Part shown: piece after piece, positions 63,634 through 64,000 of the stretch
Position numbering within the stretch: position 1 is the first letter of the stretch
Layout of the letters: every line of letters starts with the position of its first letter
Source of the DNA: Rhodospira trueperi
Lineage (GTDB): Bacteria > Pseudomonadota > Alphaproteobacteria > Rhodospirillales > Rhodospirillaceae
Reading direction: 5' to 3'
DNA: 64,000 nt
NCBI RefSeq assembly: GCF_900101965.1
Contig: NZ_FNAP01000004.1
Location: 186,001-250,000 of the forward strand
The notes under the pieces: model-generated
What the model saw: the letters and a program-made list of their open reading frames with translations, nothing else
Databases searched by the model: none
What the model was told of the DNA's origin: nothing
Program-made: the position numbers and the translations under genes

Positions 63634-64000
63634 ATGGACGCCACCACGGCCGCCCGGGCCAGCCTTGCCGACTATCTCGCCGACAGCCAGGACGTGCTGC
63701 GCCGGACCCGCGAGGCCGGCCTGGAGGGCGCGATGGACCGGGCGGTGGCGGTCATCGCGGACGCGCTGGGCGCCGGCCGGCCGCTGTTGGTGGCCGGCAA
63801 TGGCGGCTCCATGGCCGATGCGCTCCACATCGCCGGCGAGTTGACGGCCCGTTTTCTGCTGGAGCGGCGCGGTTTGCCGGTCATCGCCCTGGGCGCGAAC
63901 TCCTCGACCCTGACGGCCTGGAGCAACGACGTCGGCTACGCCAGCCATCTGGCGCGCGAGGTGGAGGCGTATGGAACGGCCGGGGGCGTGCTTCTGGCGA
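63634..64000 (+). CDS. gmhA: phosphoheptose isomerase-like SIS protein, cut by the window edge
   Basis: SIS-domain sugar-phosphate isomerase. GmhA converts sedoheptulose 7-phosphate to the heptose phosphate used in LPS. The frame is open from ATG 63634 to the last base (122 residues, no stop). The visible part has VAGNGGSMADALHIAGELTARFLLER, close to the GmhA signature CGNGGSM..HFAEELTGRF, then LPVIALGANSSTLTAWSNDVGY. The usual length is about 190, so the C-terminal third is missing. DiaA-like proteins are an alternative. Confidence 0.88.
   Translation, partial: MDATTAARASLADYLADSQDVLRRTREAGLEGAMDRAVAVIADALGAGRPLLVAGNGGSMADALHIAGELTARFLLERRGLPVIALGANSSTLTAWSNDVGYASHLAREVEAYGTAGGVLLA

Overview
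The window is a high-GC, gene-dense chromosomal segment of an alphaproteobacterium, most likely a member of the Rhodospirillales. Support comes from the pal-cpoB-tilS-ftsH-folP run, an ftsE-ftsX-DUF218-plsC operon, a fliF-fliG-fliH-fliN-motA-like-flbD-flhA flagellar operon, an SMC with a reduced hinge, a B12-dependent ribonucleotide reductase and a eukaryotic-type NADP isocitrate dehydrogenase. Coq7 (ubiquinone) and MenF/D/B/C (menaquinone) occur together, which fits dual-quinone Rhodospirillaceae such as the Rhodospira/Roseospira group. That genus-level guess is inference.

Layout. 1-2.7 kb: 3' part of an RND efflux permease. 2.9-9.4 kb: pal, cpoB, tilS, ftsH, folP (envelope, translation fidelity, membrane proteolysis, folate). 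9.4-14.0 kb: a small zinc-ribbon membrane protein, a DsbA-like thiol oxidoreductase and smc. 14.4-20.1 kb, minus strand: nrdJ, then ftsE-ftsX-DUF218-plsC. 20.2-25.2 kb: a zinc-ribbon/DUF3426-like protein, then a four-gene biotin-dependent Na+-translocating decarboxylase operon (carboxyltransferase, gamma/delta anchor, biotin carrier, membrane beta pump), closed by a terminator. 25.6-31.7 kb: an orphan small protein, a ChaN-like protein, coq7-dsbB, a nitroreductase and a YcjX-YcjF pair. 31.8-39.4 kb: tyrS, anmK, rarA, a periplasmic Deg protease and an MsbA-like ABC exporter. 39.6-45.3 kb: a PAS-GGDEF-EAL protein, a 1-kb repeat-filled gap and a chemoreceptor. 45.5-50.5 kb: a tightly coupled menF-menD-menB-menC operon. 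50.6-52.7 kb: a YqgE-family protein and icd. 53.0-62.0 kb, minus strand: the flagellar operon. 62.2-64.0 kb: a sirtuin, a four-cysteine uracil-DNA glycosylase-like protein and the 5' part of a phosphoheptose isomerase gene.

The most unusual structure is a set of dispersed palindromic repeats. Elements with the terminus CGTCATTGCGAG occur in the cpoB-tilS gap, in a nested set of inverted repeats before the chemoreceptor gene, and inside the menC reading frame, where a 19-bp perfect stem is translated without breaking the enzyme. Two further families (a paired element near 14.2 and 42.8 kb, and GGGCGG-type palindromes near 14, 31.7 and 52.8 kb) fill most of the longer gaps.

I saw no CRISPR array, tRNA, rRNA, transposase, prophage or recognisable defence island. 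I do not see a convincing undescribed multi-gene system. The best leads are the coding palindrome in menC, the nested repeat, the Na+ decarboxylase operon in this lineage and the unusual glycosylase-like protein.
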